This document shows positions 1-8,004 of a stretch of 64,000 nucleotides of DNA, piece by piece. The stretch is from contig NZ_JACIJO010000001.1 of NCBI RefSeq assembly GCF_014206875.1, positions 1,140,588 to 1,204,587 of the forward strand, written 5' to 3'. Each line of letters begins with the position of its first letter. Position 1 is the stretch's first letter. This DNA is from Algoriphagus iocasae. GTDB lineage: Bacteria > Bacteroidota > Bacteroidia > Cytophagales > Cyclobacteriaceae. Both the position numbers and the translations under genes were made by a program. The notes under the pieces are model-generated. The model searched no databases and was not told the origin of the DNA. It worked only from the letters and a program-made list of their open reading frames with translations.

Positions 1-78
1 GTTCTCATTCATCGCTAATCCATTTTAATTACCACAGAAAACCCTGACTTCGGAAGGTGTTTTTAGCTCCCTGCAAGG

Positions 79-132
79 GCAAGTTGTTTTGAGCATCGGA
101 AATCGTTTGGAGATGCTCAAAACACAACTTGC
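79..132. repeat. long stem-loop upstream of the tra genes
   Basis: The left arm at 79-97 and the right arm at 112-132 are complementary over 19 bases, with a two-base bulge in the right arm and a 14-base loop. The arms run gcaagttg...gagcatc and gatgctc...caacttgc. The hairpin is not followed by a T-run, so it does not look like a terminator. A structure of this size upstream of conjugation genes could be a recognition site for DNA processing or regulation, but no relaxase gene is visible in the window to support an oriT. Confidence 0.6.
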
Positions 133-299
133 CGTGTTCCGGTGAACACAAGAATCCGCCCTCCGGGACGGATTAGATATAGCAGGGAAAAACGGCTTTA
201 GGCCGTTCCTGTTACCCCCCCATTTTGTCAAAAGTCCTTTGCATAAATCTGCTATTAAAAATCCTTCTACAAAGTAAAGTCCTATCCATTAGAGCACTG

Positions 300-360
300 C
301 ACTGTTGCGCAGTGCCAAACACTGCCCCTCAACGCCAAACAGTGCCACAGCTACGCCATC
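300..360. repeat. degenerate short repeats before traA
   Basis: Words of the form cagtgcc, cactgcc and cgccaaac recur: gcgcagtgcc, aacactgcccc, aacgccaaac, agtgccacag. A similar cluster (accgccactc, accgccaagta, actgccactta) lies at about 38400-38440, in front of traE. The shared motif ahead of both halves of the tra locus suggests a common binding site. Similar runs are known upstream of Bacteroidota conjugation genes, but I cannot name the binding protein. Confidence 0.4.
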
Positions 361-748
361 GAATAATATTGATGGGTTCTTTGTCCTTGAATGTTGGCAG
401 GAAGACAGACCGTCCGTGCTTCAGGACCAACAGACGGCGTGCATTCAAGATGGCTGGTTATCCAGCCTGCTTGATTTCCGGAATACAAGAAAGCAAGATT
501 GCAGGAAAGCTTGCTATCCATATATCCTGCCCACCTGATGAAATGCTTGAAGGACGGAATGAAAGCAAGACGTCAATCCTGCCTGATGAGCTACCGGAAT
601 GAATGCCGTGCTGCCGCACTGCAAGGAAGCAGGTATGATCGCAGGCAAGGCTGATAGCTATCCTGATAGAAAGCGGGAAATCAGAACGGCTTGCCGGAAC
701 GCCTGCAAGCCTGCAAACAGTAATTTGAAAACTTTAAATTTTTAAAAT

Positions 749-1516
749 ATGGACACAAAAAAGAGAACTCTGTTTATCGCCTTTTCTTCTCAAAAAGGAG
801 GGGTTGGCAAAAGCACATTTACGACGCTTGCAGCGAGTACCCTGCACTATCGCTTAGGTTACAATGTAGCCGTATTTGATGCAGATTTTCCGCAGCACAG
901 CCTGATGAAAATGAAGAAAAGGGATTTGGCCATGGTCATGGAAAACGAGGCTTTGAAAAAGCTGGCATACAAACAATTTACGACCATCAATAAAAAGGCC
1001 TATCCCATTATGCAGCACAGAGCTGACAGTGTGTTGGAAGCGGCTCAGGAGTTTGCAAATACTTCGTCTGTTCCTCTTGATGTGATTTTCTTTGACCTGC
1101 CCGGAACGGTCAACACGCCCGGAATCCTGAAGGCATTGGCTGGAATGCACCACATTTTCACCCCCATTACGGCAGACCGTGTGGTAATGGAAAGTACGCT
1201 CATCTTCACTCAGCTTTTGCAGGACGTGATTATGAAAAAGGGAGAAACTTCCATCGAAACCATTAACCTCTTCTGGAATCAGGTTGATGGCAGGGAAAGG
1301 ACGCCGCTATACGCCGTATATCACAATCTCATCCATCAATTAGGGTTGAGTCTGATGCAGAGCCAAGTCAAGAACAGTACACGCTTTCGTAAAGAAAGCG
1401 AAGTGAACAGCAAGACCGTTTTCCGCTCTACCGTAATGCCTCCCGATGAACGCTTGATGAAAGCCTGCCAGTTAGACCTGTTCATCAGCGAATTTTTGAA
1501 AATCATTCAATTATAG
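749..1516 (+). CDS. traA: TraA, ParA/MinD-like ATPase of the conjugative element
   Basis: This 255-residue protein opens with a deviant Walker A motif, SQKGGVGKSTFTTLAA (about residues 14-29), followed by the Walker A' region VAVFDADFPQHS and a Walker B-like VIFFDLPG. These are the hallmarks of the ParA/Soj family of cytoplasmic ATPases. In CTnDOT-like elements of Bacteroidota such a protein is the first gene of the tra locus and is called TraA. It is followed four bases later by traB and then traD, which fits. Its role in transfer is not well defined and may be partition-like or regulatory. The ATG at 749 precedes the P-loop by the usual short distance. Confidence 0.9.
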   Translation: MDTKKRTLFIAFSSQKGGVGKSTFTTLAASTLHYRLGYNVAVFDADFPQHSLMKMKKRDLAMVMENEALKKLAYKQFTTINKKAYPIMQHRADSVLEAAQEFANTSSVPLDVIFFDLPGTVNTPGILKALAGMHHIFTPITADRVVMESTLIFTQLLQDVIMKKGETSIETINLFWNQVDGRERTPLYAVYHNLIHQLGLSLMQSQVKNSTRFRKESEVNSKTVFRSTVMPPDERLMKACQLDLFISEFLKIIQL

Positions 1517-1520
1517 CCTT

Positions 1521-1970
1521 ATGGAGAACGATCATAAAAGAAAAGCCACGCCGGATATTAATGAGGAACTGATGATGAACCTGATGGTCGATGGCGTCAA
1601 AAAAGAAGGGATACGGCTTCCTCCTGAACCACCCGAAGTTCGGGAAAAGGAAGTGGCAAAAGAAGGCGTAAAACGGGAAGAATCACCACGGAACAAAGCT
1701 GTTCAAAGAGAAAAGAGCCGGGCGAGGAAAAATCTTGACGGAAGTTACGGCGACCATTTTTTGAAAAGCCACGCCATGACAAAGCGCGGTGATAAAAGCA
1801 TTTATATCCGGCAAGAATACCACGAACGATTATCCCGTATTGTCCGGGTTATTGGAAAAGATGAAATACCCCTGTATGCCTATCTTGACAACATTCTGGA
1901 GCATCATTTTGAAATGTTTGAGAAAGCGATTACGGATGATTTCAATGAAAATTTTAAACCCATTTTTTAA
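1521..1970 (+). CDS. traB: TraB-like protein (DUF3408)
   Basis: The 149-residue protein has a charged, Lys/Glu-rich and probably disordered N-terminal half. Its C-terminal block starts around KRGDKSIYIRQEYHERLSR and runs to YLDNILEHHFE. This matches the DUF3408 family, which sits between the ParA-like TraA and TraD in Bacteroidota conjugative transposons. The C-terminal block resembles a small ribbon-helix-helix type DNA-binding fold (IYIRQEYHERLSRIV followed by two helices), so a DNA-binding accessory role beside the ParA protein is plausible but inferred. It starts four bases after the traA stop, so the two are almost certainly co-transcribed. Confidence 0.8.
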   Translation: MENDHKRKATPDINEELMMNLMVDGVKKEGIRLPPEPPEVREKEVAKEGVKREESPRNKAVQREKSRARKNLDGSYGDHFLKSHAMTKRGDKSIYIRQEYHERLSRIVRVIGKDEIPLYAYLDNILEHHFEMFEKAITDDFNENFKPIF

Positions 1971-1981
1971 AGCATTTGATA

Positions 1982-2617
1982 ATGGAAATAGTAATGGTGA
2001 TTTGCCTGCTGATAGTCATTGCCCTGCTTTTGCAGGACAAGATTGTCATCAATAAAAGATCAGACCAAAAACCCACGCAGGAAAAAGTGAATCCACACCT
2101 GCCTGATATTATGGGGCAACCCAAGCCTGTAAAACGACTTTCGGTGCCAAAGACTGCCAGGGAACGCCAAATTGAGGAACCGGAAGCGAATCCTGATAAC
2201 TTAGACATCGAATACGACGAGAATGAGCAAGTCGCTATTCAAGTTCCGCAGGAAGAACTGGATGAAGTATTCAGCAATACGCCTGATTTTGAAGAAGAGG
2301 AAGAAGAATGGAACAGGTATGGAAATTCCGGAGGCGATAACGGTCTTGCCCAGGGGGTTACCTTCGAGGAACTAAGCACCGTGGGGATGCTGCTGCAAAA
2401 AGACATATTGGAGCCATCCCAGAAGGAAACAGCAGTAGCCATAGTTCAGAAAATACAGGGGACCGAATTATTCAGCCTACTGGAAAATTCTATGGAAAGT
2501 GCTTCCCAAAAAATAGCCATGCTGTTGGATAAAAGCCTTTCTGCTGAAACGGAAGCCGGTTCTTCCACTTTGCGGACAACTCATCTGGATGATTTTGATA
2601 TCGGGAAGTTTGTGTAA
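1982..2617 (+). CDS. traD: TraD-like conjugal transfer protein
   Basis: This protein of about 211 residues begins with a single hydrophobic helix (IVMVICLLIVIALLLQ). It then has a long acidic, low-complexity middle with a run of glutamates around FEEEEEEWN, and a helical C-terminal part (TFEELSTVGMLLQKD through ESASQKIAMLLDKSL). The layout and position directly after traB match TraD of CTnDOT-type elements (DUF4122-like), which is probably an inner-membrane-anchored accessory protein. I chose the ATG at 1982 over a TTG two codons upstream. In related elements traE follows here; in this window traE is 36 kb away, so this is the last tra gene before the cargo. Confidence 0.75.
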   Translation: MEIVMVICLLIVIALLLQDKIVINKRSDQKPTQEKVNPHLPDIMGQPKPVKRLSVPKTARERQIEEPEANPDNLDIEYDENEQVAIQVPQEELDEVFSNTPDFEEEEEEWNRYGNSGGDNGLAQGVTFEELSTVGMLLQKDILEPSQKETAVAIVQKIQGTELFSLLENSMESASQKIAMLLDKSLSAETEAGSSTLRTTHLDDFDIGKFV

Positions 2618-2619
2618 GC

Positions 2620-2813
2620 AAGCTCCCTTTTTCACGCGAATAAATAATAGTTAATTTTTTTGTTTTTCAATCATTTATAAAAATCAGTTAAGAACATCTT
2701 TTAGGTAAAATTTTCATGCACATGCTCTTGGTGATACTCTTTTGTGCTTAACTGATAAGGTCAGTTTCATTTTCGTGGTTTTCCCAATAGTAAAATTCGA
2801 CCTTTGTTAAAAC
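2620..2813. other. AT-rich junction after traD
   Basis: This is an AT-rich stretch of about 190 bases between the end of traD and the remnant of an IS110-type transposase. No gene is visible. The conserved tra gene order breaks here, so one edge of the inserted cargo probably lies in or near this stretch. Confidence 0.4.
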
Positions 2814-3126
2814 TTATGCTACTTGAAAAGCTTCCTCCCCAAGTTGTGCTAATTGCTTTTTGTAATAAGCAACCAGCTTATCTCTCTTAAAATTGTCGAG
2901 GTGGTCTGCTCCCAGTTCTTTGTAATCTACCTTGTCCTTGAGTATGTGGTAGGAGGCAATCAGGATTTTATGTCCTAAAGCAATAATGGTTTTCTTTTGC
3001 CCCGTCTGCCCACCAAAATTTTGTATTTTGTTTCAAAATAGATGTTTTTTGTCCTGGATGCTGCCCAGCCCAGCTCCACCAGTGTGGAACGTAGGTATTT
3101 GTTGCCATAGGTTGGAACCTTCAAGG
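2814..3126 (-). pseudogene. IS110-family transposase, C-terminal remnant, frameshifted
   Basis: Read on the minus strand, the sequence gives NKYLRSTLVELGWAASRTKN followed by a tyrosine- and lysine-rich stretch and GRRGKRKP, then shifts frame into KKTIIALGHKILIASYHILK and ends in LGEEAFQVA plus a stop. The pattern (LRSTLVE.GWAA.RTKN, RRG.KKA..A.AHK.L...YHIL) is the C-terminal Transposase_20 end of IS110-family enzymes. The catalytic N-terminal DEDD half is missing and the frame is broken, so this is dead. It abuts the DUF3987 fragment at about 3130, which suggests it is part of the recombination scar. Confidence 0.7.
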
Positions 3127-3136
3127 GTTGGACTAC

Positions 3137-3619
3137 ATGGCAACAATCAGAAGATTAGGATTGATAGCTTACCGAATCTGCATGATATTTTCCGCTTTGC
3201 GGATCATGGAAGTGCGCCACATTATACACGATAAAAATATTGGCGCATTCGACAGTGCCACTGGAGAAATATTATCCAATAGCTGTCAAACAGGCGACAC
3301 TTCCCATAAACTGATTTGTGAGGAAAGGGATTTTCAAGCTTCGCTTTCAATGGTCAAAGTACTGGTTAAGCATTCAAGCAAAGTATTTGGAGAACTTCCA
3401 CAAGAAGAGCCTAAGCCAACTCGCATGAATAAGAAGGAGAAGTTTCTGTATGCCTTACCACAAACCTTCAACCGTCAGAAGTACCTCGAAGTAGCAAAAG
3501 TAATGAGCATTCCGGCAAAGACAGCCGAAGGCTACATTGCCAACTTTGTGAAATCAGGTCTTATCCATCGTGAGGCACACGACCAGTACATAAACACCTC
3601 ACTTGAGGAATCGAATTAA
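3137..3619 (+). pseudogene. DUF3987-type (primase/helicase-like) C-terminal fragment
   Basis: The readable protein (about 160 residues) starts MATIRRLGLIAYRICMIFSA and ends in a winged-helix-like part, LPQTFNRQKYLEVAKVMSIP through KTAEGYIANFVKSGLIHR. This resembles the C-terminal end of DUF3987 proteins of Bacteroidota, which are large proteins encoded on mobile elements and thought to act in DNA replication or priming. The N-terminal two-thirds is absent, because the upstream sequence is the IS110 remnant. I therefore treat it as a 5'-truncated gene that is unlikely to work. Confidence 0.6.
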
Positions 3620-3797
3620 AAAATGTTAATTTGCAATACCCTTGCACATTAACATTTTGCGTGTGTCTACGGGTATATGAACTCCATCTTATCCATATCG
3701 TTCAGTTTTCTGTTCCTGATGCAATTGCAATCCAAACTACCAGTAGGTCAAAAGACAGTTAATTTCCGCTGACATTTAACAGACAAATCGGCATGAT

Positions 3798-3822
3798 GAG
3801 GGGCTGAGGTTATCAGCCCCTC
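3798..3822. terminator. hairpin at the end of the DtxR gene
   Basis: The arms gaggggctga (3798-3807) and tcagcccctc (3813-3822) are a perfect 10-base inverted repeat with a five-base loop. The right arm covers the stop codon of the minus-strand DtxR-like gene. There is no T-run on the outgoing side, so it may be an RNA-stabilising or weak terminator hairpin. Confidence 0.55.
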
Positions 3823-4403
3823 CTTCCAAGCAGATTTTTACAAGCGGCTTCTCCCAAGGTCGCTTGTGGAATGTTGCCATAACTAACGGTCATGCTTGCA
3901 TCAAAAGCCTCAACCGAAAGAACAGTAATCTCAGTATCCAACTTCAACCGGTGACTATTCAGGTAGTGAAGAAATTCTTCACTGGAATTCGCAACTGCCA
4001 GCAAAGTGAATTTATCACCTGCCTTGCAATCGCTGAGCTTGTTATATTTCGGTTTTTCAACATTTCCCTCATTGTCAGGAATCGGAGAGCCATGTGGATC
4101 AATGGTCGGGTAGCCCAAAAGCTTGTCCATCCGCTCAAAAAACAAAGGTGAATGCACGTGCTCCACCTGTTCGGCTATTTCGTGCACCTCCTCCCAGCTA
4201 AATCCCATCTTCTCTACCAGGAACATTTCCGTGAGCCGATGCTTTCGCACGATGAGCCCTGCTTCTTTAAGCCCCCGACTGGTCAGTTTCAGAGGTTTGT
4301 AACTTTCGTAATGCACCAAACCTTTTTCAGCCAGCTTTTTCATCATGCTGGTGGCTGTGGGCATTTTTATAGATAACTGATCCGACAGATCCTTGACGCT
4401 CAC
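3813..4403 (-). CDS. DtxR/MntR-family metal-dependent regulator, 5'-truncated
   Basis: The protein holds most of a DtxR-family repressor: the recognition part of the winged helix (LSIKMPTATSMMKKLAEKGL), the dimerisation and metal domain (RKHRLTEMFLVEKMGFSWEE, then EHVHSPLFFERMDKLLGYP and DPHGSPIPD), and a C-terminal FeoA/SH3-like domain. Such proteins bind Mn or Fe and repress metal transport genes. The usual first helix (of the type EENYLKALFHL) is only partly present: in frame upstream of the ATG the sequence reads NLFHLSHENGDVSV, then leaves the family pattern at about position 4425. The gene therefore seems cut at its 5' end and the ATG at 4403 is makeshift. It may be inactive. Confidence 0.7.
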   Translation of the reverse strand: MSVKDLSDQLSIKMPTATSMMKKLAEKGLVHYESYKPLKLTSRGLKEAGLIVRKHRLTEMFLVEKMGFSWEEVHEIAEQVEHVHSPLFFERMDKLLGYPTIDPHGSPIPDNEGNVEKPKYNKLSDCKAGDKFTLLAVANSSEEFLHYLNSHRLKLDTEITVLSVEAFDASMTVSYGNIPQATLGEAACKNLLGRRG

Positions 4404-4415
4404 ATCTCCATTTTC

Positions 4416-4694
4416 ATGGGAAAGGTGAAAAAGATTCAGGAAGAGGTGAGGAATAATGGATTTTCAGCCAAGAATGCTGAAGTCACCATCGTTGGCCAGT
4501 TGGTTAAGAACGAAAATGCATGGCAAGTAAATGTTAATGGGGAGACTTTTATTGTGAGTTCTGATACACCTTCAGAAATAGTCAAATCCCTAAACACCGG
4601 GAAGATCAAGCTAAAAGTTTTTGTGAAAGATAAAGAGGACAATCACTTAAACGGTACTTGGGATATAAGGATAGTTGAAGTTCTAAAATCTTGA
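4416..4694 (+). CDS. small protein of unknown function, probably 5'-truncated
   Basis: A 92-residue frame beginning MGKVKKIQEEVRNNGFSAKN with a beta-rich remainder (VTIVGQLVKNENAWQVNVNG, then GKIKLKVFVKDKEDN and ending DIRIVEVLKS). I do not recognise the family. The start of the frame lies only 12 bases from the start of the divergent, truncated DtxR gene, and the two overlap through the missing DtxR N-terminus. Both genes may have been cut at the same junction near 4420. The frame may be the C-terminal half of a periplasmic protein. Confidence 0.4.
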   Translation: MGKVKKIQEEVRNNGFSAKNAEVTIVGQLVKNENAWQVNVNGETFIVSSDTPSEIVKSLNTGKIKLKVFVKDKEDNHLNGTWDIRIVEVLKS

Positions 4695-4752
4695 ATTTTA
4701 CAATGAAGAAAATACATTATTAAGCGTAAGCCTGCTTTCTGTTATCATCTGT

Positions 4753-4847
4753 TAAAACCGAAGGAAGGGGATTGTTGCGTGTATTGCTCCTATGGCTCAG
4801 CACCTTGTCCACCAGTACAATTGGATTCTGATCAAGCATGTTGCTAG
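4753..4847 (+). pseudogene. 3' fragment of a GDCCVxC-domain gene
   Basis: The sequence encodes KPKEGDCCVYCSYGSAPCPP followed by VQLDSDQACC and a stop, identical at protein level to the C-terminal end of the complete GDCCVxC gene at 31734-31946. The N-terminal half is missing because the direct repeat begins inside the gene. It is a duplication scar and not a working gene. Confidence 0.8.
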
Positions 4848-5371
4848 CGTAGACAATGCTTTATGTGACATACATCATGTTTTGACATGTGCAATGTCAT
4901 AGCCCTCTCAATAACCGTTGCGTACTTTCGAGTCATATTGAAGGGGATAACAAATAGATACCCCTTCACTGGATGGCATTTTACATCAAAAGGCTTATGA
5001 AGCGCAACTTATATATCGTCCTGCTCATTGCAATGCTCCTCCCTGGCAAAGGGATGGCAGTGTTTCAGCACTTTTGCGGGGGCGAACTGATTAGCTTCGA
5101 GCTTTTTCTAAAACACTACGAACCATGCTGTGACGATCACAGCAACCCTTGTGATGGCTGTGAGGATCAGGAAGCCATCTTCTCTCTCGATGATTTCAGG
5201 ACACCTCATTCTGACATTCTGGTCATTGATTTTTTACATGCGGCAATGGCTCAGCCATCTTTCCATTTGCCTTCTACACAATTTTTCGAGTCAAGAAACT
5301 ACACAACTCCTAAAAAGGCTCCCCCCGGCTGGTCAGGGCGGTATCGCTCTATCCTGTTCCAGTCATTTCTT
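4753..5371 (+). repeat. 619-bp direct repeat, left copy
   Basis: This stretch matches 31852-32470 base for base over most of its length; I noticed on the order of two dozen differences and two compensating one-base indels. It carries the last codons of a GDCCVxC gene, the following intergenic region and a HYC_CC_PP gene. The two copies bracket the metal-resistance island in the same orientation. Recombination between them would delete the island or circularise it. Confidence 0.9.
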
Positions 5372-5377
5372 CTGTAA
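4997..5377 (+). CDS. HYC_CC_PP-family secreted metal-associated protein, left copy
   Basis: The 126-residue protein starts with a signal peptide (MKRNLYIVLLIAMLLPGKGM) and continues with HFCGGEL and a cysteine-rich stretch, EPCCDDHSNPCDGCEDQE, then a proline-rich tail ending RSILFQSFLL. The His-x-Cys, Cys-Cys and Pro-Pro pattern is the HYC_CC_PP family of Bacteroidota, which is found beside copper and heavy-metal efflux genes and is likely to bind metal in the periplasm. The ending LFQSFLL agrees with the family ending seen in the gene at 10219 (LVQSFLI). This copy, with six C's near 5313, therefore keeps the native frame, whereas the right-hand copy does not. I prefer the ATG at 4997 because it gives a clean signal peptide. 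Confidence 0.75.
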   Translation: MKRNLYIVLLIAMLLPGKGMAVFQHFCGGELISFELFLKHYEPCCDDHSNPCDGCEDQEAIFSLDDFRTPHSDILVIDFLHAAMAQPSFHLPSTQFFESRNYTTPKKAPPGWSGRYRSILFQSFLL

Positions 5378-5469
5378 TTCTACATTTGACGTTCAATTGT
5401 ATTGTCACACACACAGCTTCCTGTAGTGTACAATACTTTATCAAATGTAAAATCTAAACAAAAGAAGAA

Positions 5470-6042
5470 ATGAAAACTTCACATATCTACATCAAAAACA
5501 TGGTGTGCGAGCGGTGTATCATGGTGGTGCGCCAGGGGCTCGAAAACCTCGGTTTCCAAATAGCCTGCATCCATTTGGGTGAGGCAGTGATTATTGGGGA
5601 GCTCAATGATGAACGGATCAGCCTGATTCAGGAATTCCTAAAGCAATCAGGACTTGAACTTATCGAAGAAAAGAAGCTCCGGCTCATTGAGCACATCAAA
5701 AGCCTTGTAATCGATTACGCACGCTCCGGGTACCAAGTGCAGGAAGAAAAAATTTCAAGCTATCTGTGCCGACATCTTGAACACGATTACGGCTATTTAA
5801 GCACCCTGTTTTCGTCTTTTGAAAACATTACCATTGAACGCTACCTCATCCTGCAACGGATTGAGCGGGTGAAAGAACTGCTGATCTACAATGAACAAAC
5901 CTTGAGCGCCATCGCCTTTCAGGCGGGTTACAGCACGGTTCAGTATATGACCAGCCAGTTTAAGCAATATACAGGAATGACCCCTAAAGAATTTCAAAAG
6001 CTCTTTCTCAACAGGAGAAAGTTTATTGATCGGCTATGCTAG
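5470..6042 (+). CDS. HMA-domain / AraC-type HTH fusion regulator
   Basis: This 190-residue protein joins two modules. Residues 1-70 look like a heavy-metal-associated fold with the metal-binding motif IKNMVCERCIMVVRQGLENL (CxxC). Residues about 110-185 are an AraC/XylS double helix-turn-helix: ERVKELLIYNEQTLSAIAFQ, AGYSTVQYMTSQFKQYTGMT, PKEF. This layout is known in Bacteroidota near copper efflux genes and suggests a metal-responsive activator whose sensor is the HMA part. It lies at the left edge of the metal island, on the same strand as the adhP, YceI and efflux genes, so it may control them. The link to a particular metal is inference; copper is the best guess from the neighbours. Confidence 0.8.
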   Translation: MKTSHIYIKNMVCERCIMVVRQGLENLGFQIACIHLGEAVIIGELNDERISLIQEFLKQSGLELIEEKKLRLIEHIKSLVIDYARSGYQVQEEKISSYLCRHLEHDYGYLSTLFSSFENITIERYLILQRIERVKELLIYNEQTLSAIAFQAGYSTVQYMTSQFKQYTGMTPKEFQKLFLNRRKFIDRLC

Positions 6043-6369
6043 TCAATAATTCTGTAAAAAACGGATATACAGACTATAATTTCCTGAACGAACGCTATTC
6101 AAAATGTGAGATAGCTTGAATTTATCACAATTAAATAGTTGATAATCAATAATGTAGATGATTTTAAATTTTAAACTTCAAAATGGAACACCAAGAAAAT
6201 TACGTAAAAGATCAGGCTTGTTGAGCCAATAAATTTGCAGGCGTTTGGCGCTATTTGGATTCGTTCGGTTGGCGGTCTACAACCAAACGCAGGATGCGAA
6301 AGGAACAGACTAAATGTCAATTTGACTGATGTGTCAATGTTAGAAAGTATTCATTTAAATAAATAAACC
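6043..6369 (+). promoter_or_regulatory. leader region before the alcohol dehydrogenase, with a stem-loop
   Basis: This is a 327-base stretch without a normal gene. It contains a 13-codon frame (6183-6224, ending KDQAC) after an A-rich run. Downstream are two competing stems: cgttcggttg at 6262-6271 with caaccaaacg at 6280-6289, and gcgtttgg at 6241-6248 with ccaaacgc at 6283-6290. Both stems use the same 3' arm, which is the kind of layout seen in attenuators or riboswitch-like leaders. No known riboswitch class is recognised. The short frame may be a decayed gene start. Confidence 0.35.
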
Positions 6370-7401
6370 ATGTTACCAAAAACCATGAAAGCGGCTGTGG
6401 TCACAGAGTTTGGCCAACCGCTTAAAATTGAAGAGATACCTGTAAAGGCCCCAAATGAAAACCAAATCCTGGTGCAGGTAATGGCATCAGGAGTATGCCA
6501 TACGGATTTGCATGCAGCTGATGGCGACTGGCCTGTCAAGCCCAGGTTGCCGCTCATTCCTGGCCATGAAGGCATTGGCTATGTGGCGGCTGTGGGCTCC
6601 AATGTAAAAAACACCAAAGAAGGTGATATAGTGGGTGTTCCCTGGCTCTACAGTGCCTGCGGTCATTGCGAGCATTGCATTACAGGTTGGGAAACACTGT
6701 GCGAGTCGCAGGTAAACGGAGGCTACAGCGTAGATGGCGGCTATGCGGAATACGTATTGGCAGATCCCAATTATGTAGGGCGGTTCAGCGGAGCCATAGA
6801 CTTTGTGCAAATGGCCCCTATTTTATGTGCGGGTGTAACGGTGTATAAAGGCCTAAAAGAAACCGAAGTGCGACCAGGACAGTGGGTGGCCATTTCAGGC
6901 ATAGGTGGCCTGGGTCATGTGGCAGTGCAATACGCAAAAGCCATGGGTTTGCATGTGCTTGCAGTGGATGTGTCAGATGACAAATTGAACCTGGCCAAAA
7001 AGCTTGGAGCTGATAGAGTGGTCAACGGTAAAAATCCCGATGAAGTGATGAATGCCCGGAAAGAAACGGGTGGTGTTCATGGCGTGTTGGTCACGGCTGT
7101 GTCACCGGTGGCTTTCCGGCAGGCACTGGACCTGCTACGCAGAAAAGGAACGTTGGTAATGAATGGACTTCCTCCAGGTAGCTTTGACCTGCCCATTTTT
7201 GAAACCGTATTGAATCGCTATACGGTGCGTGGCTCCATTGTTGGCACCAGGAAAGACCTGCAGGAAGCTATCGACTTTGCAATGGAAGGAAAGGTAACCA
7301 CCACGGTAAAATCCGCTCCGCTGGAGGATATCAACCTAATCTTTGATCAAATGAAAAAGGGACAGATAGAAGGCCGTATGGTGCTGGATATTGGTCATTA
7401 A
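6370..7401 (+). CDS. adhP: zinc-dependent alcohol dehydrogenase (AdhP type)
   Basis: The 343-residue length and motif order fit the medium-chain zinc alcohol dehydrogenases. There is a catalytic zinc site [14 protein letters not shown] (Cys and nearby His), GHEGIGYV (catalytic-zinc Glu region) and a structural zinc cluster with four cysteines ([16 protein letters not shown], just after YSAC). The NAD-binding Rossmann motif is [17 protein letters not shown]. The enzyme should oxidise short-chain primary alcohols or reduce aldehydes with NAD(H) in the cytoplasm. It sits in the metal island 11 bases ahead of a YceI gene. A link to stress detoxification is plausible but not shown. Confidence 0.9.
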   Translation: MLPKTMKAAVVTEFGQPLKIEEIPVKAPNENQILVQVMASGVCHTDLHAADGDWPVKPRLPLIPGHEGIGYVAAVGSNVKNTKEGDIVGVPWLYSACGHCEHCITGWETLCESQVNGGYSVDGGYAEYVLADPNYVGRFSGAIDFVQMAPILCAGVTVYKGLKETEVRPGQWVAISGIGGLGHVAVQYAKAMGLHVLAVDVSDDKLNLAKKLGADRVVNGKNPDEVMNARKETGGVHGVLVTAVSPVAFRQALDLLRRKGTLVMNGLPPGSFDLPIFETVLNRYTVRGSIVGTRKDLQEAIDFAMEGKVTTTVKSAPLEDINLIFDQMKKGQIEGRMVLDIGH

Positions 7402-7412
7402 CCCACCTAACA

Positions 7413-7991
7413 ATGAAACGATTCATAAAAATAAAAACTTATATCCTGCTTTTAGCAGGAGTGGCGCTTTCCCTACCGGCAACTGCACAACAGCACTATG
7501 AGCTGATGGGCAGTCAATCTTTAAAGGTAACAGGAACCTCCACTCTACATGATTGGGAGATGGTTTCTGAAAAATCGGAGGGTTCGGCAAGTATTACGCT
7601 GAGCGGTGAGCGGATCAAGGAAATAGCGTCCTTGTCGGTAAGCATACCGGTAAATACGTTGAAAAGCGGCAAAAGTGGGATGGACGAAAATGCCTATAAG
7701 GCGCTGAAAGCGAAGCAACATCCTAACATCCACTTTGAGCTTACCACGGTACAGGTGGATGACCTCACCATCTTTGCCGGTGGCAGGCTCACGATTGCCG
7801 GTACCGCCAGGCCAGTTGAATTCAAAGTAAACTATCTGGTTTCCGGAAAAAACATTCGCTTCAAAGGAAGCCTGCCCGTGACTTTCAGTCAGTTCAATAT
7901 GGAACCGCCCACAGCAGTATTTGGCACTATAAGGACAGGGAATGACCTGAGGATTTCTTTTGAAACCATTTTTAAACAATCAAACAATTAA
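7413..7991 (+). CDS. YceI-family periplasmic protein (first copy)
   Basis: This 192-residue protein has a signal peptide (hydrophobic core YILLLAGVALSLPATAQ). The lipocalin-like YceI domain includes VTGTSTLHDWEM near the start, SVSIPVNTLKSGKSGMDENA and ALKAKQHPNIHFELT in the middle, and FSQFNMEPPTAVFG near the end. YceI proteins bind long hydrophobic lipids such as isoprenoids in the periplasm. It follows adhP by 11 bases and precedes the porin-like gene by 13, so the three are likely one operon. A second, weakly similar YceI gene lies at 9493. Confidence 0.85.
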   Translation: MKRFIKIKTYILLLAGVALSLPATAQQHYELMGSQSLKVTGTSTLHDWEMVSEKSEGSASITLSGERIKEIASLSVSIPVNTLKSGKSGMDENAYKALKAKQHPNIHFELTTVQVDDLTIFAGGRLTIAGTARPVEFKVNYLVSGKNIRFKGSLPVTFSQFNMEPPTAVFGTIRTGNDLRISFETIFKQSNN

Positions 7992-8004
7992 AAGTTCAAA
8001 CAAA

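Larger units (their letters stand above)
1..748. other. non-coding region upstream of traA
   Basis: I see no convincing gene in this stretch. The ORFs that cross it have no recognisable domain and are rich in Cys/Arg/Ser in the way of chance frames. It contains a large stem-loop near 79-132 and a cluster of short degenerate repeats near 300-360 (listed separately). From about 590 to 720 the sequence is rich in GC-containing short words such as gcctgcaag and gccggaac. The location directly before traA, and the repeats, suggest a control region for the tra genes of the ICE. That is inference. Confidence 0.5.

Noticed and set aside
300..360. CRISPR-like array
   Set aside because: The repeats are short, degenerate and without uniform spacers, and no cas genes are present in the window.
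225..602. Open frames of 125 and 77 codons before traA
   Set aside because: They overlap each other in different frames, have no domain or ribosome binding site, and cross short repeats. A non-coding control region explains the stretch better.
6183..6224. 13-codon frame as a real gene
   Set aside because: It is too short and has no support beyond the start and stop codons. It is mentioned only as part of a possible leader.
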